Positions 44,054 through 52,828 are shown, numbered from the stretch's first letter. The stretch: DNA of 64,000 nt from JAHEDH01 sp963753285 (GCA_963753285.1 CAVWBT010000002.1:124001-188000), one strand, 5' to 3'. The notes: generated from the letters alone by a model not told the origin. A program made the numbers and translations.

Positions 44054-45216
44054 ACCGGCCCTCCTTTGGCGATGTGACCGCCGAATACCGCGCGCTGCGA
44101 AATGCCGCCGCGGTGGTGGAGTCGACCCACGATCTCGTTCTCGTGGAGGGGCCGGACTCCGCGTCGTTTCTGCAAGGGATCCTCAGCCAGGACATCGAGG
44201 CGATGATCCCCGGAGAGGTGGCCCGCTCGTTGCTGCTGAACCCGAACGGCAAGCTGACGGCCTTGCTCTGGGTGTTGCGCGGATCCGAATGGGTCGGGAT
44301 CTTCACGGACCCGGGGCTGGGAGCGACGGTGGCCGAGGCGCTGAACTACTACCGGATCAGGGTCAAGGCCGAGGTCTCGCTGGACGAGCGGCCGACCTGG
44401 GCGCTGGTCGGTCCGGATGCCGGTGAACTGCTGGAGATAGGGGATCGCTGGACGGAGCGGGACGGGTCGATCCTCGCCCCGGCGCCGCTCGCCGGCCTTC
44501 CCAGGGTGCTCGTCGCCGGTGATCTGCCTGTGAGCGGACTGCCGCGGGCGGGGAGCATCGCCATGACATCGGTCAGAGTCGAAGCGGGTGAGCCCGTCAT
44601 GGACGTCGATGTCGACGAGAAGACCATCCCACAGGAAACCGGGCTCGTGGCAGAGTCCGTGTCCTTCACGAAGGGCTGTTATCTCGGTCAGGAGTTGGTG
44701 GCGCGGATCGACTCGCGTGGGCGGGTCAACCGGCACCTGCGGGGGATCGTCATGACGAGCAACGTGCTGCCACCCGACGGCGCCGAGGTGTGGCTCGAGG
44801 ATCGCATGTGCGGAATGCTGACCTCTGTGAGCGAGTCGCTCGGCGTCATGGCCCCGATCGCCCTCTGCCTGCTGCGACGCGAGGTCGCCCCCGGCACCGA
44901 GGTCGAAGTCCGCTGGGAACGGTGGCTCGACGCCAGCGATCGCCCGCGAGCTCCCCCTCGTCTGACGACTGCTCGCTGGCGCTCGCAGCGTGTCTTCCGG
45001 CCTTGGGGGCCGGAGCGTGTTTCCTCGCTGGCGCTCGGGCGTGTTTTGCTCGCTGGCGCTCGCAGCGTGTCTTCACTTCGTGAGGGATTCCGCGTTCAGG
45101 TGCCTTCGCAACGAGCTGAGACCGCGCTCGAGGCGGCTGATTCGACCCAGGCAATCGGAGAGAGCGTCGTCATCGAGGAGGTTCAGGCGAACCGCCACTC
45201 GGGCCTGTATTCGTAG
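44050..45216 (+). CDS. ygfZ: YgfZ/GcvT-like folate-binding protein, with a repeat-derived C-terminal extension
   Basis: 388 codons; start overlaps the trpE stop (ATGA). The fold is that of the glycine-cleavage T protein, and the YgfZ signature K-G-C-Y-L-G-Q-E (FTKGCYLGQELVARIDSRGRVNR) lies at about 213-235, pointing to a role in Fe-S cluster protein maintenance. Family members have about 300 residues, which ends near 44960. The remaining 85 codons run through hairpin repeat array 3 (RSQRVFRPWGPERVSSLALGR), so the native stop was probably lost when the repeat arrived. Confidence 0.85.
   Translation: MNRPSFGDVTAEYRALRNAAAVVESTHDLVLVEGPDSASFLQGILSQDIEAMIPGEVARSLLLNPNGKLTALLWVLRGSEWVGIFTDPGLGATVAEALNYYRIRVKAEVSLDERPTWALVGPDAGELLEIGDRWTERDGSILAPAPLAGLPRVLVAGDLPVSGLPRAGSIAMTSVRVEAGEPVMDVDVDEKTIPQETGLVAESVSFTKGCYLGQELVARIDSRGRVNRHLRGIVMTSNVLPPDGAEVWLEDRMCGMLTSVSESLGVMAPIALCLLRREVAPGTEVEVRWERWLDASDRPRAPPRLTTARWRSQRVFRPWGPERVSSLALGRVLLAGARSVSSLREGFRVQVPSQRAETALEAADSTQAIGESVVIEEVQANRHSGLYS
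44965..45095. repeat. Hairpin repeat array, cluster 3, left half
   Basis: Copies of the GCGTGTC spacer alternate with hairpins: CGCTGGCGCTCGCAGCGTGTCTTCC, CCGGCC-TTGG-GGGCCGG, CTCGCTGGCGCTCGGGCGTG and TTCACTTCGTGAG. It reads in the coding frame of the YgfZ-like gene and covers the 3' end of the next, reverse, gene (45073). Confidence 0.75.
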
Positions 45217-45441
45217 CTCGGCAAGGGACCCTTCCGCCATGGCCACGAATCGGGCGAAGTCCTTGTCGGACCTCCGATGTGCTCCCTCGGCGACGTTGGA
45301 TGCAACGGAAACGGCGGCTCGCCGCATCTGAGCTTGCAGGCCGTAGACCTCTTCCTTGGGCAACAGGCTGGTCACCTTGTAGACCTCGGCGGCGAGTTCC
45401 ACCGCCTCGTCCAAGACTCTGAGCGACCGCTGCCTCGACAT
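45073..45441 (-). CDS. Four-helix-bundle protein (23S rRNA intervening-sequence family)
   Basis: 122 residues from ATG 45441. The family signature is visible in LDEAVELAAEVYKVTSLLPKEEVYGLQAQMRRAAVSVASNVAEG and DFARFVAMAEGSLAELRIQARVA. Such proteins were first found inside 23S rRNA intervening sequences and occur widely as stand-alone genes; some partner diversity-generating retroelements as accessory proteins, but none is present here. Biochemical function unknown. It sits in the middle of repeat cluster 3, between the two oppositely oriented halves. Confidence 0.88.
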   Translation of the reverse strand: MSRQRSLRVLDEAVELAAEVYKVTSLLPKEEVYGLQAQMRRAAVSVASNVAEGAHRRSDKDFARFVAMAEGSLAELRIQARVAVRLNLLDDDALSDCLGRISRLERGLSSLRRHLNAESLTK

Positions 45442-45479
45442 CGACTGCACTATCCGACGTCGAGCGGAGCAAGTCCAGA

Positions 45480-45785
45480 GGCCTGTTCGAGAGGCCGCCG
45501 AAGGCGAAAACACGCTGCGAGCGTCAAGCGAGCAAGACACGCTCCAGCCCCCGGGCCGGATGACACGCTTCGGCCGCTAGGCCGGATGACACGCTCTGGC
45601 CGCTAGGCCGGATGACACGCTCCAGCCGCCAGGCTGGACGACACGCTTCGGCCCCCTGGGCCGGATGACACGCTTCGGCCGCCAGGCCGGATGACACGCT
45701 CTCGGCCGCCAGGCCGGATGACACGCTCTGGCCGCCAGGCCGGATGACACGCTTCGGCCTCTGGGCCGAAAGAGACGCTGCGAGG
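45480..45785. repeat. Hairpin repeat array, cluster 3, right half
   Basis: About eleven copies of GACACGCT (spacing about 26-28 bases) alternate with perfect hairpins that vary: CGGCCGCTAGGCCG, CCAGCCGCCAGGCTGG, CGGCCCCCTGGGCCG, CGGCCGCCAGGCCG and CGGCCTCTGGGCCG. The CCAGCC/GGCTGG unit keeps pairing by changing both arms relative to CGGCC/GGCCG. Orientation is opposite to the left half. No gene is seen in it. Confidence 0.88.
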
Positions 45786-45800
45786 GCGCCAGCCCGAGCT

Positions 45801-45818
45801 TTACATTTGTCTCACATT
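45801..45818 (+). promoter_or_regulatory. Direct-repeat box before the two-component operon
   Basis: TTACATT-N4-TCACATT, two heptamers with an 11-base period, 20 bases before the response regulator ATG. Period and sequence resemble the binding sites of OmpR-family regulators such as mycobacterial PhoP (TCACAGC-N4-TCACAGC), so autoregulation is inferred. Confidence 0.5.
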
Positions 45819-45837
45819 TCGCGGCTTGGATGTGACC

Positions 45838-46503
45838 ATGACATCGATTCTCTTGATCGAAGACGAGCTGCCGATCGCCGAGATGCTGCGTGGGTTCTTC
45901 GAGCGCGACGGCTTCGACTTCCAGCATGTCGAGACCGGCGAGGACGGGTTGAACAAGCTGAAGCAACGGCCGTTCGATGCAGTGCTCCTCGATCTCAACC
46001 TTCCGGGCATGGACGGTGTCGATGTCTGTCGGAAGATCCGGGTGTTCTCCGACGTCCCGGTGATCATGCTCACGGCCCGAGACTCCGAAATCGACAAGGT
46101 CGTGGGGCTCGAGATCGGCGCAGACGACTACGTGACCAAGCCGTTCTCGCCGCGGGAGCTCCTCGCCCGGATCAAGGCGGTGCTCCGGCGGATGGAGGAG
46201 CGCCGACCCCAGTCGACCACGATCGATGTCGGCGGCTTCGTGATCGACGCAGGCAGACGTCAGGTCACGACCCCGGGCGGAGAGACCGTCGAACCGACCG
46301 CACGAGAGTTCGATCTCCTCGTGTATCTGGCCGAGAACCGCGGCATGGCGCTGTCCCGTTCGCAGATCCTCCAGGCGGTGTGGGGGTTCGACTACTTCGG
46401 TGAGACCCGTACGGTCGACGTGCACGTCCGACAGCTGCGCAAGAAGCTCGAGGGGATCCCGTTGGAGACGGTCTGGGGTGTCGGCTACAGGATCGGCTCG
46501 TGA
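45838..46503 (+). CDS. OmpR/PhoB-family response regulator
   Basis: 221 residues from ATG 45838. The receiver domain has acidic pocket EDE (about 8-10), phospho-acceptor Asp in LLDLNLPGMDG (about 51), and a conserved Lys in YVTKPFSPRELLARI (about 100). The C-terminal winged helix contains VEPTAREFDLLVYLAENRGMALSRSQILQAVWG and ETRTVDVHVRQLRKKL. It pairs with the overlapping kinase gene. Probable autoregulation via the direct repeat upstream. Confidence 0.95.
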   Translation: MTSILLIEDELPIAEMLRGFFERDGFDFQHVETGEDGLNKLKQRPFDAVLLDLNLPGMDGVDVCRKIRVFSDVPVIMLTARDSEIDKVVGLEIGADDYVTKPFSPRELLARIKAVLRRMEERRPQSTTIDVGGFVIDAGRRQVTTPGGETVEPTAREFDLLVYLAENRGMALSRSQILQAVWGFDYFGETRTVDVHVRQLRKKLEGIPLETVWGVGYRIGS

Positions 46504-47879
46504 GGCGACGATTCTTCTGGTCGATGGTGGGTGTCGCCGGTCTGACGCTCGCGCTCCTGGTGGTCCTGGCTGCGGTCGTCTCGCAGCGTGCGCAGGAGAA
46601 CGCTGCGGAGCGAGTGCTTCGATCGGTGACCGGCGCGATCGCACAGGAGATCGTCGATCTCCAGGACTCGGGAACACCGTTGCGTGACCTCGCAGACGGA
46701 GTCGAGCTCGCCCGAGCCATCGAGCAGGCGCGTCGGTCGACCGACAGCGACATCGGCCTGATCGTGCGAACTCCGAGGCGAATCACCGTGACTGCACCGT
46801 TCATCGAGCGCTACGGGATCGGATCGAACCTCGAGATCGGCGATGTCGCGGTGTTCAACGACTCCGGGGGCCTCGCGGTCGCTCGATCCGTTCCCCTCCA
46901 GCAGGTCGACGGCGACATCGTGGTCGTTGCGGCCAGGCGCACGCCGGTGGTCGAATGGGGCAATCAGGTGAGGCTCGTGCTGGTCGGTCTGATCGTTGCG
47001 GCCGTCGTCGCCGCCGTGGCGGCACGGCTGTTGTCGGGGTGGGTCGCCGCAAGGGTCGATCCGCTCGCCTCCGGGGCAGGTCGACTCCGACAGGGGGACC
47101 TGACGGCTCGGGTCCCGGTCGACGGCTCCGACGAGCTGACGTCGGTGGCCGTGTCCTTCAACGAGATGGCCGAGGCGCTCGAGCACTCGAAGGAACGCGA
47201 GCGCCAGTTCCTGCTGTCGGTCGGACACGACCTCCGCACGCCGCTCACCACCATCGGCGGATATGTCGAGGCGCTCGAGGAGGGCATCGACGACCCCGAA
47301 GAGGTCGCCCGGATCGCGTCGGTGATGGGGTCGGAGCACCGTCGCCTGCGACGACTGATCGAAGACGTGATGGTGCTGGCTCGCCTGGACAGCGCAGAGT
47401 TCGGTGTCGTCGCCGAACCGGTCGACGTCGCCGCCCACGTCGGCGAGGTGGCGAGGCGCTACGACTCGTCCGCCCAGGCGTCGGGCATCACCTTGGATCT
47501 GACTCTCGATCCGACCGGCGTCCGGTCCATCGACCCCGATCGGGTTGCACAGATCCTGTCGAATCTCATCGAGAACGCGCTGCGATACACGCCGGCCGAC
47601 GGCGCCGTCTCGGTCGAGCTCCGGTCCCGACCGGAGGCCCTCGAGTTGGTCGTGAGGGACACCGGGCCTGGCATCGAGGAGGACGATCTGCCTCACATCT
47701 TCGAGCGCTTCTACGTCGCCCGGAAGTATCGCGGCGTCCGCCCCGCCGGTTCGGGGCTGGGGCTGTCGATCGTCGAGCGGCTCGTCACCACGATGGGAGG
47801 ATCGGTGTCGGCCACGTCTCGACTGGGCACAGGCACCGAGTTCTCGATCGAGTTGCCGGCTCCGCCCGCTGACGACTGA
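46500..47879 (+). CDS. Sensor histidine kinase
   Basis: 459 residues, GTG start overlapping the response regulator stop. Membrane segments lie at about 8-28 and 158-178, flanking an extracytoplasmic sensor region of about 130 residues. HAMP domain (about 180-230), then HisKA with phospho-acceptor His in LLSVGHDLRTPLTTIGG (about 242), and HATPase_c with NLIENALRY (N box), DTGPGIEEDDLPHIFERFY (G1/F box) and GSGLGLSIVERL (G2). The signal is unknown. Confidence 0.95.
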   Translation: MRRRFFWSMVGVAGLTLALLVVLAAVVSQRAQENAAERVLRSVTGAIAQEIVDLQDSGTPLRDLADGVELARAIEQARRSTDSDIGLIVRTPRRITVTAPFIERYGIGSNLEIGDVAVFNDSGGLAVARSVPLQQVDGDIVVVAARRTPVVEWGNQVRLVLVGLIVAAVVAAVAARLLSGWVAARVDPLASGAGRLRQGDLTARVPVDGSDELTSVAVSFNEMAEALEHSKERERQFLLSVGHDLRTPLTTIGGYVEALEEGIDDPEEVARIASVMGSEHRRLRRLIEDVMVLARLDSAEFGVVAEPVDVAAHVGEVARRYDSSAQASGITLDLTLDPTGVRSIDPDRVAQILSNLIENALRYTPADGAVSVELRSRPEALELVVRDTGPGIEEDDLPHIFERFYVARKYRGVRPAGSGLGLSIVERLVTTMGGSVSATSRLGTGTEFSIELPAPPADD

Positions 47880-47973
47880 GCATCTTCGAGTTCTTCTCAT
47901 CCACTCCGACGGGTGGCTCCGTAGAGAGGGGGAGACCCGGCACGGAAGCCACCGGTTCGAAAAGGAGAAGAAC

Positions 47974-48987
47974 ATGAGACTCAAACTGATTGCACTGTTC
48001 TCTGTGTTGGCGCTGGTCCTTGCGGCCTGTGGGACGGACGACGACGCGGTCGACGAGACCACGACGACCGTGGCCGAAACCACCACCACCACCACCACCG
48101 AAGCCGAGATTGAAGAGCCCGGCACGATCGTCGACGTCGCCGTCGAAGCAGGGTTCTCGACGCTCGTCACGGCCGTTGAGGCAGCTGACCTGGTCGGAAC
48201 ACTGAGCTCCGATGGCCCCTTCACGGTGTTCGCACCGACCGATGAGGCGTTCGCAGCTCTCCCCGAGGGTCTGCTCGACAGCCTGCTCGCCGACACCGAC
48301 CTGCTGACCTCGGTCCTCACCTATCACGTCGTGGCCGGCGAAGTGCCTGCGGCCGACGTCGTGACGCTCGAGTCCGCCGAGACCGTCCAGGGCGAGTCCG
48401 TGACCATCACCGTGGACGATGGTGCCGTGATGGTCAACCAGGCCAACGTCGTCCAGACCGACGTCGAGGCCTCCAACGGCATCATCCACGTGATCGACGC
48501 CGTGATCCTCCCGCCGAGCGTTGCCGAGGCCCTCGCAGCCGGGGACGACGCCATGGACGAGGAAGAGGCCATGGGTGCCGACATCATCGCCACGGCGACC
48601 GAGGCCGGATCGTTCACGACCCTGCTCACGGCCATCGAAGCCGCCGGTCTCACCGAGGTGCTCATGGGTGACGGTCCGTTCACGGTGTTCGCCCCGACCG
48701 ACGAGGCGTTCGCGGCCGTCGACGAAGAGACGCTGAACGGCCTGCTCGCCGACCCCGAGGCGCTCGCTCAAGTCCTGCTGTATCACGTCGTCGAAGGCGC
48801 CGTGCCTGCAGCCGACGTGGTGACGCTCGAGTCCGCCACCACCGCCCAAGGCTCCGACGTCGAGATCACCATCGATGGCGACACCGTTGTCCTCAACGGC
48901 TCGGCCAACGTCATCCAGACCGACATCGAGACCTCGAACGGAATCATCCACGTGATCGACGCTGTCCTCCTTCCTCCCAGCAACTGA
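47974..48987 (+). CDS. Lipoprotein with two fasciclin (FAS1) domains
   Basis: 337 residues. Signal peptide MRLKLIALFSVLALVLAAC ends in a lipobox (LAAC, Cys about 19). A Thr-rich acidic linker (residues about 25-47) precedes two FAS1 domains (about 48-175 and 195-335), each with the H1 motif PFTVFAPTDEAFAA and the H2 motif NGIIHVIDAV(I/L)LPP. The two copies are about 60% alike, so the gene arose by duplication. FAS1 lipoproteins are surface adhesion or matrix proteins. AAAAGGAGAAG serves as RBS. Confidence 0.93.
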   Translation: MRLKLIALFSVLALVLAACGTDDDAVDETTTTVAETTTTTTTEAEIEEPGTIVDVAVEAGFSTLVTAVEAADLVGTLSSDGPFTVFAPTDEAFAALPEGLLDSLLADTDLLTSVLTYHVVAGEVPAADVVTLESAETVQGESVTITVDDGAVMVNQANVVQTDVEASNGIIHVIDAVILPPSVAEALAAGDDAMDEEEAMGADIIATATEAGSFTTLLTAIEAAGLTEVLMGDGPFTVFAPTDEAFAAVDEETLNGLLADPEALAQVLLYHVVEGAVPAADVVTLESATTAQGSDVEITIDGDTVVLNGSANVIQTDIETSNGIIHVIDAVLLPPSN

Positions 48988-49000
48988 TCACTTCACGCGC

Positions 49001-49034
49001 ACCATCGGCCCCCCGATCCCGGGGGGCCGATGGT
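49001..49034 (+). terminator. Strong hairpin after the fasciclin gene
   Basis: A perfect 15-base-pair stem (49001-49015 with 49020-49034, loop ATCC) rich in C/G. No T-tract follows, as is common in actinobacterial terminators. It separates the lipoprotein transcript from trpC. Confidence 0.75.
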
Positions 49035-49071
49035 CGCGTCCGGACCATTCCGGGCAGTCCCCCGACCGTCC

Positions 49072-49077
49072 TACCAT
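49072..49077 (+). promoter_or_regulatory. Leaderless -10 box for the trpCFBA operon
   Basis: TACCAT, exactly seven bases before the trpC ATG. A leaderless start leaves no room for a leader-peptide attenuator ahead of trpC. Confidence 0.55.
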
Positions 49078-49084
49078 TCCACCG

Positions 49085-49852
49085 ATGCTCGAGCGGATCG
49101 TTGCCGACACCAGAGGACGCCTGGAACGACTGCGTCCGATGGCCGCCGACATCGAAGCGCGCGCCGCTGACATGCCACCTCCCTCCGACTTCCGGGCCGC
49201 ACTCGGCGCTCCCGGCCTCTCCGTCATCGCCGAAGTCAAACGTCGATCCCCGTCGCGTGGTGACCTCGCCGCCGATCTCGATCCGGCGCTCCAATCCAAG
49301 CGATACGTCGATGGGGGAGCCGCCGCCATCTCGGTGCTCACCGAGCCCGACCACTTCGGGGGCTCCAATGCCGACCTCGAGGCGGTCCGGTCCGCCGTCG
49401 ACGTGCCCATCCTCCGCAAGGACTTCACGCTCGACCCCGTCCAGATCTGGGAGGCGAAGGCGATCGGAGCCAGTGCCGTGCTGCTGATCGTTGCGATCCT
49501 CGACGACCAGACACTCGAGATGCTCCACGACACCGCCATCGACGCCGGGCTGGCCGCTCTCGTCGAGGTCCACTCCGAGTCCGAGGCGGAGCGGGCGCTG
49601 CAGGTCGGCGCCGAGATCGTGGGCGTGAACAACCGCGACCTGACCACCTTCGAGACGGATCTCGCAACGGCCGAGCGGATCGCTCCGATGCTCTCGTCCG
49701 TGTCGCTCACCGTGGGCGAGTCGGGGATCGGCTCTCGTGCCGATGCCGAACGCATGGCCGTGGCCGGGTACGACGCAGTGCTGGTCGGTGAGAGTCTCGT
49801 GCGCGCGCCCGACCCTGCCGCGCTGCTGAGGGAACTCCGGGTGCGGTCATGA
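49085..49852 (+). CDS. trpC: Indole-3-glycerol phosphate synthase
   Basis: 255 residues, TIM barrel. Key motifs: VIAEVKRRSPSRGDL (about 50-64), AAISVLTEPDHFGGS (about 80-94), PILRKDFTLDPVQIWEAKAIGA (about 112-133), VEVHSESEAERAL and IVGVNNRDLTTF. It converts carboxyphenylaminodeoxyribulose phosphate to indole-3-glycerol phosphate. First gene of the operon and overlapped by trpF. Confidence 0.96.
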   Translation: MLERIVADTRGRLERLRPMAADIEARAADMPPPSDFRAALGAPGLSVIAEVKRRSPSRGDLAADLDPALQSKRYVDGGAAAISVLTEPDHFGGSNADLEAVRSAVDVPILRKDFTLDPVQIWEAKAIGASAVLLIVAILDDQTLEMLHDTAIDAGLAALVEVHSESEAERALQVGAEIVGVNNRDLTTFETDLATAERIAPMLSSVSLTVGESGIGSRADAERMAVAGYDAVLVGESLVRAPDPAALLRELRVRS

Positions 49853-50454
49853 CCTGGGTCAAGGTGTGTGGCCTGTCGAAGCCGAGCGAGGCGCGCGCCG
49901 CGGCCGCCGCAGGGGCGGATGCGATCGGGCTCGTGATGGTTCCTTCCTCTCCGAGAGCGATTCGCCCCGACGTGGCAGCGACGATCGTCTCCGCCACCGC
50001 CCTCGACTCGTTCCTGCTCACGATGGACGCCACGCCCTCGGAGATGCTGGACCTCGCCGATTTCACCGGCGTCACCGGGATTCAGCCGTACGGCGATCAC
50101 CGGGACGCGACCGTCGAAGCGGCGCTCCGGGCCGGGCTCCGGGTGTTGCTTCCCATCGCCGTCTCGGGCTCCCCGCTCTCTCTCCTCGATGTCGCAGACC
50201 AGGTGACGCCGTTGTTGGACACGGCCGACCCTCGTGCGCACGGTGGCACCGGCCGGCGTTTCGACACCGACCTCGTCGACCCCGCCGGCAGGGACTGGGT
50301 GCTCGCCGGAGGTCTGAACCCCGACAACGTGGCCGATGCGATCGGTCAGGCCAAGCCGTGGGGAGTGGATGCGTCGTCGGGGCTCGAGTCGGCTCCCGGA
50401 ACCAAGGATCTCAACCTGATCACACGATTCGTCGAGGAGGCGAAGTCAGCATGA
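49849..50454 (+). CDS. trpF: Phosphoribosylanthranilate isomerase
   Basis: 201 residues, starting VKVCGLSKPSEARAAAAAGADAIGLVM (the KxCG motif with catalytic Cys) and ending LAGGLNPDNVADAIGQAKPWGVDASSGLES, typical of TrpF. Many actinobacteria lack trpF and use PriA; its presence in the operon makes this a dedicated isomerase. Four-base overlaps on both sides (ATGA). Confidence 0.93.
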   Translation: MTWVKVCGLSKPSEARAAAAAGADAIGLVMVPSSPRAIRPDVAATIVSATALDSFLLTMDATPSEMLDLADFTGVTGIQPYGDHRDATVEAALRAGLRVLLPIAVSGSPLSLLDVADQVTPLLDTADPRAHGGTGRRFDTDLVDPAGRDWVLAGGLNPDNVADAIGQAKPWGVDASSGLESAPGTKDLNLITRFVEEAKSA

Positions 50455-51635
50455 CCAAACGTTTGGAACGGCCCGACGAACAAGGGCGATTCGGTGAGTT
50501 CGGCGGGCGGTTCGCCCCCGAGACGCTCATGCCCGCGCTCGCCGAGACCGAGGCGGCCTTCGACGAGGCGTGGGCGGACCCGGCGTTCCTCGACGAGTTC
50601 CATCGGATCCTCAGGGAGTTCGTCGGTCGACCGACGCCGCTCCATGCGGCACCCCGGCTGTCGGAGGCGCTCGGCGTCGAGGTCCTTCTCAAACGCGAGG
50701 ACTTGGCGCACACCGGTGCGCACAAGATCAACAACGCCATCGGTCAAGGCTTGTTGGCGAAGCGCATGGGCAAGTCGAAGGTGATCGCCGAGACCGGGGC
50801 GGGCCAGCACGGCGTGGCGACGGCGACCGCCGCAGCCTTTCTCGGGCTGGAGTGCAAGGTGTACATGGGGGCCGTCGACATCGAACGTCAAGCGCTGAAC
50901 GTGCTGCGGATGGAGATCCTCGGGACCGAGGTCGTCCCGGTGACCAGTGGGGCGGGCACGCTCAAGGACGCGGTGTCCGAAGCGATGCGGGCATGGGTGA
51001 CGACGGTCGAAGACAGCCACTACATCATCGGATCGGTCGTCGGCCCCCATCCCTTCCCGTACATGGTCCGTGAGTTCCAGAAGGTGATCGGCGAGGAGAT
51101 CCTCGAGCAACTCGGCGGCGATCTGCCCGACGTGGCCGTTGCCTGCGTCGGGGGCGGCTCGAACGCAATGGGCATGTTCTATCCGCTCGCCGACACCGGA
51201 ATCGAGCTGGTCGGAATCGAGGCGGCCGGCGAGGGCATCCTCACCGGGCGGCACGGCGCCTCGATCTCAGCCGGGACGCCAGGTGTGCTGCACGGGACGC
51301 GGACGCTGATGCTCCAGGACGCAGACGGCCAGGTGCAGGAGGCGCATTCGATCTCCGCCGGATTGGACTATCCCGGTGTGGGGCCGGAGCACGCCTACTT
51401 CGCCACGAACGGTCTCGCTCGATACGTGTCGGTGACCGATGACGAGGCACTCGAAGGTGTCGAGCTCCTGGCACGGACCGAAGGCATCATCCCCGCCCTC
51501 GAGTCCGCACACGCCGTGATCTGGGTCAAGAAAGCGGCAGCAGAGCTCGCAGGCAAGAAGGTCCTGATCAACGTGTCGGGCCGCGGTGACAAGGATGTCG
51601 AACAGATCGGCCGTTATCGCAAGGAGCGTCACTGA
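50451..51635 (+). CDS. trpB: Tryptophan synthase beta chain
   Basis: 394 residues from ATG 50451, which overlaps the trpF stop; the frame is open upstream across trpF but is not coding there. PLP lysine lies in LAHTGAHKINNAIGQGLLAKRMGK (Lys about 84); ETGAGQHGVATATAAA and CVGGGSNAMGMF (phosphate loop) are TrpB1-type motifs. Makes tryptophan from indole and serine in complex with TrpA. Confidence 0.97.
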   Translation: MTKRLERPDEQGRFGEFGGRFAPETLMPALAETEAAFDEAWADPAFLDEFHRILREFVGRPTPLHAAPRLSEALGVEVLLKREDLAHTGAHKINNAIGQGLLAKRMGKSKVIAETGAGQHGVATATAAAFLGLECKVYMGAVDIERQALNVLRMEILGTEVVPVTSGAGTLKDAVSEAMRAWVTTVEDSHYIIGSVVGPHPFPYMVREFQKVIGEEILEQLGGDLPDVAVACVGGGSNAMGMFYPLADTGIELVGIEAAGEGILTGRHGASISAGTPGVLHGTRTLMLQDADGQVQEAHSISAGLDYPGVGPEHAYFATNGLARYVSVTDDEALEGVELLARTEGIIPALESAHAVIWVKKAAAELAGKKVLINVSGRGDKDVEQIGRYRKERH

Positions 51636-52438
51636 TGGGCCGATCCGCGATCACCGAGATGTTCGCCCGCACGAAGTCCGAAGGACGCGCGGCGTTTCTG
51701 CCGTTCATGACGGCCGGACTCCCGAGTCCCGACGAATCGCCTTCCCTCTTCCGCGCCATGGCAGACGCCGGCGCCGACGGCTTCGAAGTCGGCATCCCCT
51801 ACACCGATCCGTTGATGGACGGTCCGGTGATCCAGCGGGGGAGTGACACCGCGATCCGGGCGGGTGCAACGCTCGACGTGAGCGTCGGCATCCTGAGCTC
51901 GGTGGCACGTGAGACATCGAAGCCGACCATCGCCATGACGTATGTGAACCCGATCTTCCGGCGCGGCGTGGACCGGTTCTGCGAGGAACTGGCCGATGCC
52001 GGTGCCGACGCGATCATCGTTCCGGACCTGCCGGTCGACGAGTCGGGCTCGCTCCGCATCGCCGCCGAGCGTCATGGGCTCGGCGTCGTGCTGTTCGTCG
52101 CCCCGACATCCGACGCCAAGCGGATCGAAGCGGTCGCAGCCGCCGATCCCGTGTTCATCTACGCGGTCGCCGAGATGGGCGTCACCGGTGAGCGGTCGGA
52201 TTCGGGCTCACACGTCGTGGAGATCGCCGAGCGGGTGCGGGCCGTGACCGATGCGCCCATCGTGTTCGGCGTCGGGATCTCCAATCCCTCCCAGGCGGCC
52301 GCAGCCGGCAAGGTGGCGGACGGGGTCATCGTCGGTTCCGCTCTGGTGCGACGCGCCCTCGAGGCCGACTCGGCCGAAGCCGCCCGTCAGTCCCTGTCCA
52401 AGGCAGTCGCCGAAATCGCGAAGGCATTGAGGGCCTGA
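51635..52438 (+). CDS. trpA: Tryptophan synthase alpha chain
   Basis: 267 residues. The ATG shares one base with the trpB stop (TGATG). Motifs: FLPFMTAGLPSPDES, FEVGIPYTDPLMDGPVIQ (catalytic Asp and active-site Glu), MTYVNPIFRRGVDRF, VPDLPVDES and FGVGISNPSQAAA. Cleaves indole-3-glycerol phosphate. Last gene of the operon. Confidence 0.96.
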   Translation: MGRSAITEMFARTKSEGRAAFLPFMTAGLPSPDESPSLFRAMADAGADGFEVGIPYTDPLMDGPVIQRGSDTAIRAGATLDVSVGILSSVARETSKPTIAMTYVNPIFRRGVDRFCEELADAGADAIIVPDLPVDESGSLRIAAERHGLGVVLFVAPTSDAKRIEAVAAADPVFIYAVAEMGVTGERSDSGSHVVEIAERVRAVTDAPIVFGVGISNPSQAAAAGKVADGVIVGSALVRRALEADSAEAARQSLSKAVAEIAKALRA

Positions 52439-52828
52439 CGGCCGGCCTTCTGCTGTCCGCCATCCGAATCGCGGGGCGAGTGCTGTTCGTGATCGTCCAG
52501 GAGGCGGCGTTCGGATCTCCAAGAGCGTCAGAGCGGGATGACGAGGATTGAATCTGTCATCTGTCATCTGTCGTCTGTCATCTGCAGCGGCCCGAATCCG
52601 CGACTCACAACCCAATAACCCACAACCCGCGACCCAATAGAGCAACGGTCACCGATGTTGGTGATCGTGTTCCTCAGCCAGGGAGTGGGGGGAGTGGGGA
52701 TGCGGCAAAGGAATTGACGATCTCGGTGACCGTTGCGTCGCGCACCCTACTAACTAGTTACCCCGGATTGGTGGATTAGTTGCACATTCGAACGAGAAAA
52801 TCTGCAGCCGAATCGATGCAAGCATCTG
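52439..52828. other. Gene-free spacer with a heptamer repeat
   Basis: 390 bases between trpA and tRNA-Leu. It holds the second ATCTGTC tract (52552-52586: three perfect copies, then GTCTGTC and ATCTGCA) and a short duplication of CACAACCC...AACCC (52607-52640). No convincing gene is seen on either strand. Confidence 0.7.
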
